Shown here piece after piece: positions 39,996 through 47,799 of a DNA stretch of 64,000 bases. The translations under genes were made by a program, and so were the position numbers. This stretch comes from Pseudomonas frederiksbergensis. Its GTDB lineage: Bacteria > Pseudomonadota > Gammaproteobacteria > Pseudomonadales > Pseudomonadaceae. A model generated the notes under the pieces. That model saw only the letters and a program-made list of their open reading frames with translations. It had not been told where the DNA came from and did not search any database. The stretch's first letter is position 1. Every line of letters starts with the position of its first letter. The stretch is from NCBI RefSeq assembly GCF_003732665.1, contig NZ_MOBP01000007.1, positions 1-64,000 on the forward strand, in the 5' to 3' direction.

Positions 39996-41375
39996 TTAGG
40001 CCGCGCTGGCGAGTACCGCCGGGCGACGGGACAACAGGCTGACCAGCACAAAGCTCACCAGACCCACACCCAGGCTGTAGTAGATCGGGGTGTTGGCATC
40101 CAGGCCATCCTTGAACATGAACACCAGCGCCGTGGCGAAGCCCATACCCATGCTGGCGATAGCGCCGGCGGTGGTTGCGCGTTTCCAGAAAATCGCGCCC
40201 ATCAGCGGGATCAGCATGCCGCCCACCAACAGGTTGTAGGCCAAGGTCAGGGCGCTGATCACGTCGTTCACGATCAGGGCGATGCCGAGTACGACGATGC
40301 CGGTGAACAGGGTGAACAGGCGGTTGATACGCAGGCTCGACTGTTTACCGCCACGCAGTTTCGGCAGCAGGTCTTCGGTCAGGGTGGTGGCAGCGGCGAG
40401 CAGGCCGGCGCTGGCGGTGGACATCATCGCGGCCAGTGCCGCAGCGATCACCAGGCCACGGATACCGTCCGGCAGGGACAGCTTAACGATGGCGGCGAAG
40501 GCGTTGTTGACGTTGTCCAGATCCGGGATCAGCACGTGAGCGGCCATGCCGATCAGGGCGCAGGCCAGGCCGTAGAGGATGCAGTAGAAACCGGCAAACG
40601 TACCGGCGTACTGCGCGACTTTGGCGGACTTGACGGTGAACACACGTTGCCAGATGTCCTGGCCGATCAGGATCCCGAAGAAGTAGATCATGAAGTAGGT
40701 GATGATCGTGTCCCAACCGATGGTGGTGAAGCTGAAGGCAGTCGCCGGCAGTTTCAGCACCAACTCGTCCCAACCACCGACGCGGTACAGGCAGATTGGC
40801 AACAGGATGAACATCAGGCCCACGGTCTTGATCACGAACTGGACGATGTCGGTCAGGGTCAGCGACCACATGCCGCCGATGGCCGAGTAGATCACCACCA
40901 CGCCACCGCCGAGCAGCACCGAAATCCAGAACGGCAGGCCGAACAGCACTTGCAGCACGGTGCCGATGGCCAGGATCGAGGTCACGCCGATCATCAGCGC
41001 GTACGCCAGCATGATCACCGCGCTCGCCGAGCGGGCCATCGGGTTGTAGCGTTTCTCCAGGACCTGGGTAACGGTGTAAATCTTGAGTTTCAGCAGCGGT
41101 TTGGCGAGGAACAGGTTCAGCGCCACGATCCCGCAACCCAGTGCGGCGCACAGCCAGAAACCGGAAATACCATGGACGTAGCCCAGGCGCACGGTGCCGA
41201 CGGTGGATGCGCCGCCCAGCACGGTGGCGGCCATGGTGCCCATGTACAGGCTCGGGCCCAGGTTACGACCGGCGACCAAAAAGTCTTCGTTGGTCTTGGC
41301 TTTGCGCATGCCGTAATAGCCGAGTATCAGCATCGCGGCGGCGTAGATGAGTACGACGAATAAATCCAATGCCAT
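39996..41375 (-). CDS. Sodium:solute symporter (SSS family)
   Basis: A 459-residue inner-membrane transporter with about 13 hydrophobic segments. The family signature regions are LVAGRNLGPSLYMGTMAATV, GGASTVGTVRLGYVHG, GGMWSLTLTDIVQFVIKTVG, and AALAAMMSTASAGLLAAATT with the conserved Ser-Thr pair for sodium. GGAGA lies before ATG 41375; upstream residues in frame look non-coding. It belongs to the gbu block on the minus strand but is separated from the NCS1 gene by a BIME. Likely imports guanidinobutyrate or a related compound, by context only. Confidence 0.88.
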   Translation of the reverse strand: MALDLFVVLIYAAAMLILGYYGMRKAKTNEDFLVAGRNLGPSLYMGTMAATVLGGASTVGTVRLGYVHGISGFWLCAALGCGIVALNLFLAKPLLKLKIYTVTQVLEKRYNPMARSASAVIMLAYALMIGVTSILAIGTVLQVLFGLPFWISVLLGGGVVVIYSAIGGMWSLTLTDIVQFVIKTVGLMFILLPICLYRVGGWDELVLKLPATAFSFTTIGWDTIITYFMIYFFGILIGQDIWQRVFTVKSAKVAQYAGTFAGFYCILYGLACALIGMAAHVLIPDLDNVNNAFAAIVKLSLPDGIRGLVIAAALAAMMSTASAGLLAAATTLTEDLLPKLRGGKQSSLRINRLFTLFTGIVVLGIALIVNDVISALTLAYNLLVGGMLIPLMGAIFWKRATTAGAIASMGMGFATALVFMFKDGLDANTPIYYSLGVGLVSFVLVSLLSRRPAVLASAA

Positions 41376-41438
41376 GATGGCGTGTCTCCGATTGTCTTTT
41401 TTATGGTGAAACAAAGGTGTTCAGTGGTGCTGCTCTCT

Positions 41439-41525
41439 GTGGGAGCGGGCTTGCTCGCGAATGCGGTCTTTCAGTCACATCGATGTTGGATGTGCCGCCG
41501 TCTTCGCGAGCAAGTCCGCTCCCAC
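41439..41525. repeat. REP pair (BIME) inside the gbu block
   Basis: GTGGGAGCGGGCTTGCTCGC faces GCGAGCAAGTCCGCTCCCAC, one arm with a C-to-T change, between the NCS1 and symporter genes. It could tune expression between them. Confidence 0.9.
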
Positions 41526-41538
41526 AGTTGAATCGGTG

Positions 41539-43056
41539 TCAGGCGGGCTGACGGAGTTCAGGCTTTGCGACGGTATTGGCGCCGCGGCTGCGCGCATCCT
41601 GCGGCCCAAACACTTCCCGTGGTTCCGGGAACAGGCTCAGCAGCGCGAAGTACACCAGCGAGGCCAGGCCCAGGGTCACTGGCAGGCTGATATCGATGCC
41701 GCCGGCCAGGTTGCCCAGCACACCCACGAACTGCCCCGGCAGGTTCACAAAGCACAAACCCACCAGTGCACTCGGAATCCAGGCACCCAGGCCACGCCAG
41801 TTCCAGCCGTGGGTGAACCAGTAGCGGCCACCTTTTTCGCCACGGGTGAACACTTGCAGGTCATCCGGGCAGTAGAAGCCGCGACGCACCACCAGGCCGA
41901 TGATCATGATCACCATCCATGGCGTGGTGCAGGTGATGATCAGTACGGCGAAGGTCGACACGCTCTGCACCAGGTTCGCCGCAAAGCGCCCGATAAAGAT
42001 GAAGGCAATCGACATCACGCCAATCAGCAACGTCGCCTTGACCCGCGACAGCACCCGAGGGAACACGCTGGACATGTCGAGCCCGGTGCCATACAGCGAG
42101 GTGGTGCCGGTGGACATGCCGCCGATCACCGCAATCAGGCACACCGGCAGGAAGAACCAGCTCGGAGACACCGCCAGCAGACCGCCGACATAATTGTTGG
42201 CCGCGATGTAGTCCGGTGCCTTGATCGCCACGATGGTCGCGGTGGCCAGGCCGAACAGGAACGGGATGAAGGTCGCGATCTGCGAGATCACCACCGCCGC
42301 CATGATCCGGCCTTTTGGCGTTTCGCGAGGGATGTAGCGTGACCAGTCACCGAGGAACGCGCCGAAGGAAATCGGGTTGCTCATGGCCACCAGCGCAGCG
42401 CCGATGAACGCGGCCCAGAAGCCTGGTTGACCCATGCTCACGGTGCCCGCGTAGTTCACATCGAAAGGCCCGGCGAAAGCGAAGATGCCCAGCAGGAACA
42501 GCAGGCTGGCGCTCCACACCGCGATCTTGTTGACCCACAGCAGGAAGCGGAAACCGTAGATGCACACGGTCAGCACCAGGATCGCGAACAGACCGTAAGC
42601 CAGGCCCAAAGTCAGGTCGGTTTCCGGCAGGCCGATCAGGCGTTTTGCCCCACCAATCAACGCATCCCCCGAACTCCACACACTGAGCGAGAAGAAGGCG
42701 ATGGCGGTCAGCAGCGACAGGAACGAACCGACGATCCGCCCGTGCACGCCGAAGTGCGCACCGGAAGACACGGCGTTGTTGGTGCCATTGATCGGGCCGA
42801 ACAGGCCCATCGGCGCGAGGATCAGCGAACCCAGCAACACCCCCAGCACAATCGCCCAGACACCGGCCTGGAACGACAGGCCGAACAGCACCGGGAAACT
42901 GCCGAGCACGGCGGTGGCAAAGGTATTGGAACCGCCGAAGATCATCCGGAACAAGTCCGTCGGGCCTGCGGTACGTTCGCTGTCCGGGATCTGTTCGACC
43001 CCATAGGTTTCAATTTGCGTAAGGCTTTGGTCTTTGTCTTTGTTGTTGTTATTCAT
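41539..43056 (-). CDS. NCS1-family purine/cytosine-type permease
   Basis: A 505-residue inner-membrane transporter with about twelve hydrophobic segments. GVEQIPDSERTAGPTDLFRM and FGGSNTFATAVLGSFPVLFG at the N-terminus, and SNPISFGAFLGDWSRYIPRE in the middle, place it in the CodB-like branch of NCS1, distinct from the permease at 33648. It lies 54 bases after the NTF2-like gene on the same strand. With gbuA upstream it probably imports a guanidino or related nitrogen compound; specificity unproven. Confidence 0.88.
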   Translation of the reverse strand: MNNNNKDKDQSLTQIETYGVEQIPDSERTAGPTDLFRMIFGGSNTFATAVLGSFPVLFGLSFQAGVWAIVLGVLLGSLILAPMGLFGPINGTNNAVSSGAHFGVHGRIVGSFLSLLTAIAFFSLSVWSSGDALIGGAKRLIGLPETDLTLGLAYGLFAILVLTVCIYGFRFLLWVNKIAVWSASLLFLLGIFAFAGPFDVNYAGTVSMGQPGFWAAFIGAALVAMSNPISFGAFLGDWSRYIPRETPKGRIMAAVVISQIATFIPFLFGLATATIVAIKAPDYIAANNYVGGLLAVSPSWFFLPVCLIAVIGGMSTGTTSLYGTGLDMSSVFPRVLSRVKATLLIGVMSIAFIFIGRFAANLVQSVSTFAVLIITCTTPWMVIMIIGLVVRRGFYCPDDLQVFTRGEKGGRYWFTHGWNWRGLGAWIPSALVGLCFVNLPGQFVGVLGNLAGGIDISLPVTLGLASLVYFALLSLFPEPREVFGPQDARSRGANTVAKPELRQPA

Positions 43057-43110
43057 GATCAGCTCCGATCATAAAGGCGCGCTCATCGTGTGTGAGCGTC
43101 ACCTGTTTGG

Positions 43111-43518
43111 CTAAGGGGGTGGCAGCCCTTCCGGCATTGCGGACAAATGTTCGTGACAGGCCAGCCATAGGCCTTGTTGTTCTTTGCGAAAGACGATGGT
43201 CTCGCGCTCCTGGCTGAAGTGTTGCTCCCCTTGCATGCGCAGCTCGGTGGCCACGTCATGGATGAAAATCGCCACGTCACCCTGCAGGCTGACGAAGGCG
43301 TTGCTTGAAGTGCACGACAGCACTTCGAAGCCATCCTCGGCACGCCAGGTGTCCCACAACGCCTGATAGGCATCGCGCGACAGCAGCGGCTGTTCGAGGG
43401 TGTAGAACACGAAGCTGGCATCGGCGCTGAAGGCGCCGAAGTAGGCTTCGCGATCATTACGGGCAAAAGCGCTCACCAGATCGGCGGCGGCTTTCAAAAC
43501 CTGATCGCGTTCGTTCAT
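43111..43518 (-). CDS. NTF2-like (SnoaL-type) small protein
   Basis: A 135-residue cone-shaped-fold protein. The opening MNERDQVLKAAADLVSAFAR and AYFGAFSADASFVFYTLEQ, with a C-terminal FSQERETIVFRKEQQGLWLA strand pair, are typical of NTF2/SnoaL-like ketosteroid-isomerase-fold proteins. GAGGAG fits ATG 43518. It lies 9 bases after gbuA, so it is in the same transcript. It may be an accessory enzyme or binding protein of the pathway; role unknown. Confidence 0.82.
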   Translation of the reverse strand: MNERDQVLKAAADLVSAFARNDREAYFGAFSADASFVFYTLEQPLLSRDAYQALWDTWRAEDGFEVLSCTSSNAFVSLQGDVAIFIHDVATELRMQGEQHFSQERETIVFRKEQQGLWLACHEHLSAMPEGLPPP

Positions 43519-43527
43519 GACCACTCC

Positions 43528-44478
43528 TCAGCGGTGCGCCACGCCCGGCAGTACGCAGAGCATTTCGTACAGCAGGTTGGCGGCCAGCAGCGAGGTATTA
43601 CCGGTGGTGTCATAAGCGGGCGAGACTTCTACCAGATCGCAGCCGACCAGGTCGAGGCCTTGGCAGCCTCGCACGATTTCAATCGCCTGAATGGTCGTCA
43701 GACCACCGATTTCCGGGGTGCCGGTGCCAGGCGCCCAGGCCGGGTCGATGCCGTCGATGTCGAAACTCAGGTACACCGGACCGCCACCGACTTTCTCGCG
43801 AACTTCGGCCATCAGCGGTGCCAGGGATTTGTGCCAGCACTCTTCGGCCTGGACCACACGGAAGCCTTGTTTACGGCTCCAGTTGAAGTCTTCGGCGGTG
43901 TAGCCCTGGGCGCGCAGGCCAATCTGCACGACGCGGTCCGGGTCCAGAAGACCTTCTTCGACGGCGCGACGGAAGGTGGTGCCGTGGGCGATTTTCTCGC
44001 CAAACATGTGATCGTTCACATCGGCGTGGGCGTCGATGTGCACCAGGCCGACCTTGCCGTGCTTTTTATGAATGGCACGCAGGATCGGCAGGGTGATGGT
44101 GTGGTCGCCGCCCAGGGTCAGGGGGATCACGTCGTGTTCGAGGATGTCGTGGTACGACTCTTCGATGATCCGCACGGCGTCGAGCAGGTTGAACGTGTTG
44201 ATCGCCACGTCGCCGATGTCGGCAACCGACAGCGAATCGAACGGTGCAGCGCCGGTGGCCATGTTGTACGGGCGGATCATTACCGATTCAGCGCGGATTT
44301 CGCGAGGTCCGAAGCGGGTGCCGGGGCGCAGGGAGGTGCCGATGTCCAGCGGCACGCCAATGAAGGCAGCGTCCAGGCCGGCAGCGGTGGTCAAGTGGGG
44401 GAGTCGCATCATGGTGGCGATGCCGCCGAAGCGCGGCATTTCGTTGCCGCCCAGTGGTTGGTGAAGAATCTTGTCCAC
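43528..44478 (-). CDS. gbuA: Guanidinobutyrase (agmatinase/ureohydrolase family)
   Basis: A 316-residue ureohydrolase that would split 4-guanidinobutyrate into 4-aminobutyrate and urea, a step in the arginine dehydrogenase/transaminase routes. The binuclear manganese ligands are visible: His126 in GGDHTIT, Asp149, His151 and Asp153 in DAHADVND, and Asp240 and Asp242 in FDIDGIDP. The N-terminus MDKILHQPLGGNEMPRFGGI closely follows P. aeruginosa GbuA as I remember it. It leads a minus-strand unit with the NTF2-like and NCS1 genes and diverges from gbuR. Agmatinase is the alternative, but the neighbours favour GbuA. Confidence 0.9.
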   Translation of the reverse strand: MDKILHQPLGGNEMPRFGGIATMMRLPHLTTAAGLDAAFIGVPLDIGTSLRPGTRFGPREIRAESVMIRPYNMATGAAPFDSLSVADIGDVAINTFNLLDAVRIIEESYHDILEHDVIPLTLGGDHTITLPILRAIHKKHGKVGLVHIDAHADVNDHMFGEKIAHGTTFRRAVEEGLLDPDRVVQIGLRAQGYTAEDFNWSRKQGFRVVQAEECWHKSLAPLMAEVREKVGGGPVYLSFDIDGIDPAWAPGTGTPEIGGLTTIQAIEIVRGCQGLDLVGCDLVEVSPAYDTTGNTSLLAANLLYEMLCVLPGVAHR

Positions 44479-44600
44479 GGGTAAGGCCTCATCGTCGTTG
44501 TTTTATTTATGTCGGCGCGCCGTTCACGGGAGAGACGGGCACCGCTGTGGGCCGATCATGCGAAATGTAGTGGCGGGGAAGAATCGCTACGGGCAAATAC

Positions 44601-44624
44601 TTAGTTCAGATTTTTCTAAACTAA
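44601..44624. promoter_or_regulatory. Candidate GbuR operator in the gbuA-gbuR gap
   Basis: TTAGTTCAG and CTAAACTAA form an inverted repeat, eight of nine positions paired, around ATTTTT, about 120 bases upstream of gbuA. A T-N11-A core and the location between a LysR gene and its divergent target make it the best operator candidate. The remaining gap 44479-44807 contains a BIME and no gene. Confidence 0.5.
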
Positions 44625-44665
44625 TGGCGAGGACGACGATAGACTTCCTGCCATCTGCAATCCCT

Positions 44666-44753
44666 GTGGGAGCGGGCTTGCTCGCGAAAGCGTCGTATCA
44701 GTCGATATTAATGTTGCCTGACACACCGCTTTCGCGAGCAAGCCCGCTCCCAC
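44666..44753. repeat. REP pair (BIME)
   Basis: GTGGGAGCGGGCTTGCTCGC faces GCGAGCAAGCCCGCTCCCAC just upstream of gbuR. Confidence 0.92.
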
Positions 44754-44807
44754 AGGGATTGTGTTTTCACAGAAGCACCGCGCGCATCCTTGTGATCGGA
44801 GAACCCA

Positions 44808-45701
44808 ATGGCCAACGCTTTACCCGACCTGAAACTATTGCGCATTTTCGTCAGCGTGGTGCGCCATCAGGGGTTCGCCAACGCCCAGCAAGAGCTCAAC
44901 CTCTCGACCTCGGCGATCAGCACCTACATGAGCCAGCTCGAAGCGGCGCTCGGCCTGGTGCTGTGCCATCGCGGTCGTGGCGGGTTCAGCCTGACCAGCA
45001 AGGGCGAGTTGTTCCATCAGGAAACCCTGCGGCTATTGGCTGAACTGGAAGGGTTCGAACAATACGCAGCGGCGCTGAAGGGCGAGTTGCGCGGCACCTT
45101 GAACCTCGGGGTCATTGACTCCACCGTCAGCGACAAAGCCTTGCCCTTCGCCGAAGCCATCGGCGCCTACAGCCAGGAGCACCCGGCGGTGCATTTGCAT
45201 TTGTCGGTGATGAGCCCCTACGAACTGCAACTCGGCGTGCAGGACAACCGCCTCGACCTTGCCATCGGCGCGTTCTCCACGCGCATGAGCGGGCTGGTGT
45301 ACATGCCGCTGTACCGCGAACAGCACTGGCTGTATTGCAGCAGCCGCCATCCGCTGTTCACCGAACGGCGCATTCCCGAGCAAGTCATTACTCAGCAACG
45401 CATGGTCGGTCGCGGCTACTGGAGCCAGGCGGAATTGGCGCGTCACGGTTTCAAACACAGCGCCGCCACCGTGGAAAGTATGGAAGCGCAGCTGATTCTG
45501 GTGCTGTCCGGCGCCTACATCGGCTACCTGCCGGAGCACTACGCCCAGGCCTGGGCCGACAAGGGCGATCTGCGGGTGTTGCTGCCGGCGACTTTCGGTT
45601 ATCAGGCACCATTCTCGATGATCGTGCGTCGTGGCCGCAGTCGTGAACCGCTGATCCAGACTTTCCGTGATTTGCTCAAAGCACAGCTCAACCAGGCCTG
45701 A
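44808..45701 (+). CDS. gbuR: LysR-family activator of gbuA
   Basis: A 297-residue LysR regulator, with helix-turn-helix in FVSVVRHQGFANAQQELNLS and TSAISTYMSQLEAALGLVLC and an effector domain from GTLNLGVIDSTVSDKALPFA onward. It is divergent from gbuA, the arrangement of gbuR in P. aeruginosa, where it is needed for induction by 4-guanidinobutyrate. The assignment rests on that synteny and on general similarity as remembered. The next gene starts 4 bases after its stop, so the two are co-transcribed. Confidence 0.85.
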   Translation: MANALPDLKLLRIFVSVVRHQGFANAQQELNLSTSAISTYMSQLEAALGLVLCHRGRGGFSLTSKGELFHQETLRLLAELEGFEQYAAALKGELRGTLNLGVIDSTVSDKALPFAEAIGAYSQEHPAVHLHLSVMSPYELQLGVQDNRLDLAIGAFSTRMSGLVYMPLYREQHWLYCSSRHPLFTERRIPEQVITQQRMVGRGYWSQAELARHGFKHSAATVESMEAQLILVLSGAYIGYLPEHYAQAWADKGDLRVLLPATFGYQAPFSMIVRRGRSREPLIQTFRDLLKAQLNQA

Positions 45702-45705
45702 GAAC

Positions 45706-46302
45706 ATGTCCAGAATCCAATGCCCCCGCTGCCTGCGCCCGCAAACCCATTGCCTGTGCCCACTGATCCCGAGCCTCGACAGCCGCACCCGAGTGTTGCT
45801 GTTGCAGCATCCCAGCGAAGTGAACCATGCGCTGAACACGGCGCGGCTGGCCGCGTTGGGATTGAAGAATGCCGAGTTGATCGTGGGCGAGGTGTTTGAG
45901 GATTTGCCGGCGCTGTTGAACCAACCGGGTTATCAGGCGCGACTGTTGTTTCCGGCCGACGAGGCGCAGTCGTTGCAGGCTTACAGCGCGTCCGATGAGC
46001 CGCTGCTGCTGGTAGTGCCGGACGGCACCTGGCGCAAGGCACGCAAGATGCTGCACCTCAATCCGTTGCTGGCGGCGTTGCCTCGGGTGACGTTGGCTGA
46101 CGGCGGCGTGTCGCGGTATCGGTTGCGCAAGGCACCGGGGCCGGGGGCATTGTCAACGGTGGAGGCGATTGTGCAGGCGTTGCAAACGCTCGAAGCGCCC
46201 ACATCGTTCGAACCGCTGTTGAAACCGTTCGAGGCGTTGATCGAGGGGCAGATTGCGGCGATGGGGGAGGAGGTTTTTCAGCGTAATCATGGGCTGAAAT
46301 AG
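45706..46302 (+). CDS. tapT: DTW-domain tRNA-uridine aminocarboxypropyltransferase
   Basis: A 198-residue enzyme that would transfer the 3-amino-3-carboxypropyl group of S-adenosylmethionine to U47 of tRNAs. N-terminal cysteines CPRCLRPQTHCLC (6, 9, 16, 18) form a probable zinc site. The DTW motif reads DGTWRKARKM (from Asp106). VSRYRLRKAPGPGALSTVEA is the conserved later stretch. It starts 4 bases after gbuR, an odd pairing for a housekeeping enzyme and probably a chance of genome order. Confidence 0.87.
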   Translation: MSRIQCPRCLRPQTHCLCPLIPSLDSRTRVLLLQHPSEVNHALNTARLAALGLKNAELIVGEVFEDLPALLNQPGYQARLLFPADEAQSLQAYSASDEPLLLVVPDGTWRKARKMLHLNPLLAALPRVTLADGGVSRYRLRKAPGPGALSTVEAIVQALQTLEAPTSFEPLLKPFEALIEGQIAAMGEEVFQRNHGLK

Positions 46303-46322
46303 TCGTTGCCAGTTAGGGCCTC

Positions 46323-46389
46323 TTCGCGAGCAAGCCCGCTCCCACAGGGGGAATGCATTCCAGTGTGGGAGCGGGCTTGCTCGCGAAAG
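46323..46389. repeat. REP pair (BIME), outward order
   Basis: GCGAGCAAGCCCGCTCCCAC then GTGGGAGCGGGCTTGCTCGC, between converging tapT and lapC. Confidence 0.9.
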
Positions 46390-46422
46390 CGGTAGAACAA
46401 TCACCAAAAATCTCAGCCAAAA

Positions 46423-47790
46423 CTAGCGTTCGCGCATCGCCTCAGTCCGCGCCTTGAGCACGGGTTTGAGCAGGTAATCCAGCACACTTTTCTCCCCGGT
46501 AATAATGTCCACCGTCGCCACCATCCCCGGAATGATCAGCAACGGTTTCACATCCCCGCCCAAGTGGTTTTTATCGGTCCGCACCTGAATCAGGTAAAAG
46601 CTGTTGCCCTTGTCATCAGTAATAGTGTCGGCCCCGATCAACTCCAGCTTGGCACTCAGCCCACCATAGATCGTGTAGTCATAGGCACTGAACTTGACCA
46701 TGGCTTTCTGGCCGGGGTGCAGGAACGCTACGTCCTGTGGCCGGACTTTGGCTTCGATCAGCAGGTTGTCTTCCAGCGGCACGATTTCCACCATGTCGCT
46801 GCCCGGCTGGACCACGCCGCCGATGGTGTTGACCTTCAACACCTTGATGATCCCGTGCACCGGCGACACCACCGTGGTGCGGGTCACGCGGTCGTCAATG
46901 GCGATGCTGGACGCGGTGATTTTCGACAGGTCGGTGCGTTTTTCATTCAACTCCTTGGCCGCGTCGGAGCGGAAGGATTGTTCCGATTCGTCAATCTTGC
47001 TTTTGATTTCGTTGATCGCCGATTCCGCTCGGGGAATGGCCAGGGTCGTGGCATTCAGCGAACCACGAATCTCCACCGCGCTACGTTTCAAACGGAGGAT
47101 TTCCACCGGCGACACCGCCCCGGTGCCCACCAGCGGCGCGGACATGTTCATCTCTTGTTGCAGCAACGCCAGGCTGGAACTGAATTGCCCCTGTTTCGAG
47201 CGGAATTCCGCCAGTTCCTGGGTTTTTTGCCGAAGTTGTTCACTCAACGTGCGTTGTTCACTGGCCAGTCGCCGTTGCCGTTGTTCATACAGCGAGCGTT
47301 CGTCCTCGGCCACTTGCGGCGCCTTGGCGATCACTTCATCCGAGAGCTTGAACGGCCGCCCCTCGGCCTCGGCGGACAAACGCTCGACCTTCGCGGTCAA
47401 CGAGTAACGATCCGCCTCGCTCTCACCCTTGTTCGACAGAAACCGCGTGTCGTCCAGGCGCAGCAGGGTGTCGCCCTTGTTCACCATTTGCCCTTCACGC
47501 ACGAAAATCTCGGAGACGATGCCGCCCTCCAGGTTCTGGATCACCTGGACCTTGCTCGACGGAATCGCCTTGCCTTCGCCCATGGTGACTTCCTGCAACA
47601 CCGCGAACTTGGCCCAGACCAGCGCCGAAATAAGCAACCCCGCCGCCAGCCAAACGGTGATTCGCGACAGGCGCGGAGAATCCTGCAACGCAGCGCCGGC
47701 GGTTTCCGGCATGTATTCGCTTTCCGCACTTTTGCTGAAGCTGCCGAAGTAGCCGCGATCCTTTGAAACATCGGACGATGAGCGAGCCAT
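46423..47790 (-). CDS. lapC: Type I secretion membrane-fusion protein (HlyD family)
   Basis: A 455-residue adaptor of the adhesin exporter. A short cytoplasmic tail, one transmembrane helix (ITVWLAAGLLISALVWAKFA, about residues 44-63), a lipoyl half-motif VIQNLEGGIVSEIFVREGQM, long coiled coils (residues 125-285), and the returning barrel RTTVVSPVHGIIKVLKVNTI. AGGAG precedes ATG 47790. It is the last gene of lapE-lapB-lapC, 9 bases after lapB. Confidence 0.9.
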   Translation of the reverse strand: MARSSSDVSKDRGYFGSFSKSAESEYMPETAGAALQDSPRLSRITVWLAAGLLISALVWAKFAVLQEVTMGEGKAIPSSKVQVIQNLEGGIVSEIFVREGQMVNKGDTLLRLDDTRFLSNKGESEADRYSLTAKVERLSAEAEGRPFKLSDEVIAKAPQVAEDERSLYEQRQRRLASEQRTLSEQLRQKTQELAEFRSKQGQFSSSLALLQQEMNMSAPLVGTGAVSPVEILRLKRSAVEIRGSLNATTLAIPRAESAINEIKSKIDESEQSFRSDAAKELNEKRTDLSKITASSIAIDDRVTRTTVVSPVHGIIKVLKVNTIGGVVQPGSDMVEIVPLEDNLLIEAKVRPQDVAFLHPGQKAMVKFSAYDYTIYGGLSAKLELIGADTITDDKGNSFYLIQVRTDKNHLGGDVKPLLIIPGMVATVDIITGEKSVLDYLLKPVLKARTEAMRER

Positions 47791-47799
47791 GGGCAACTC

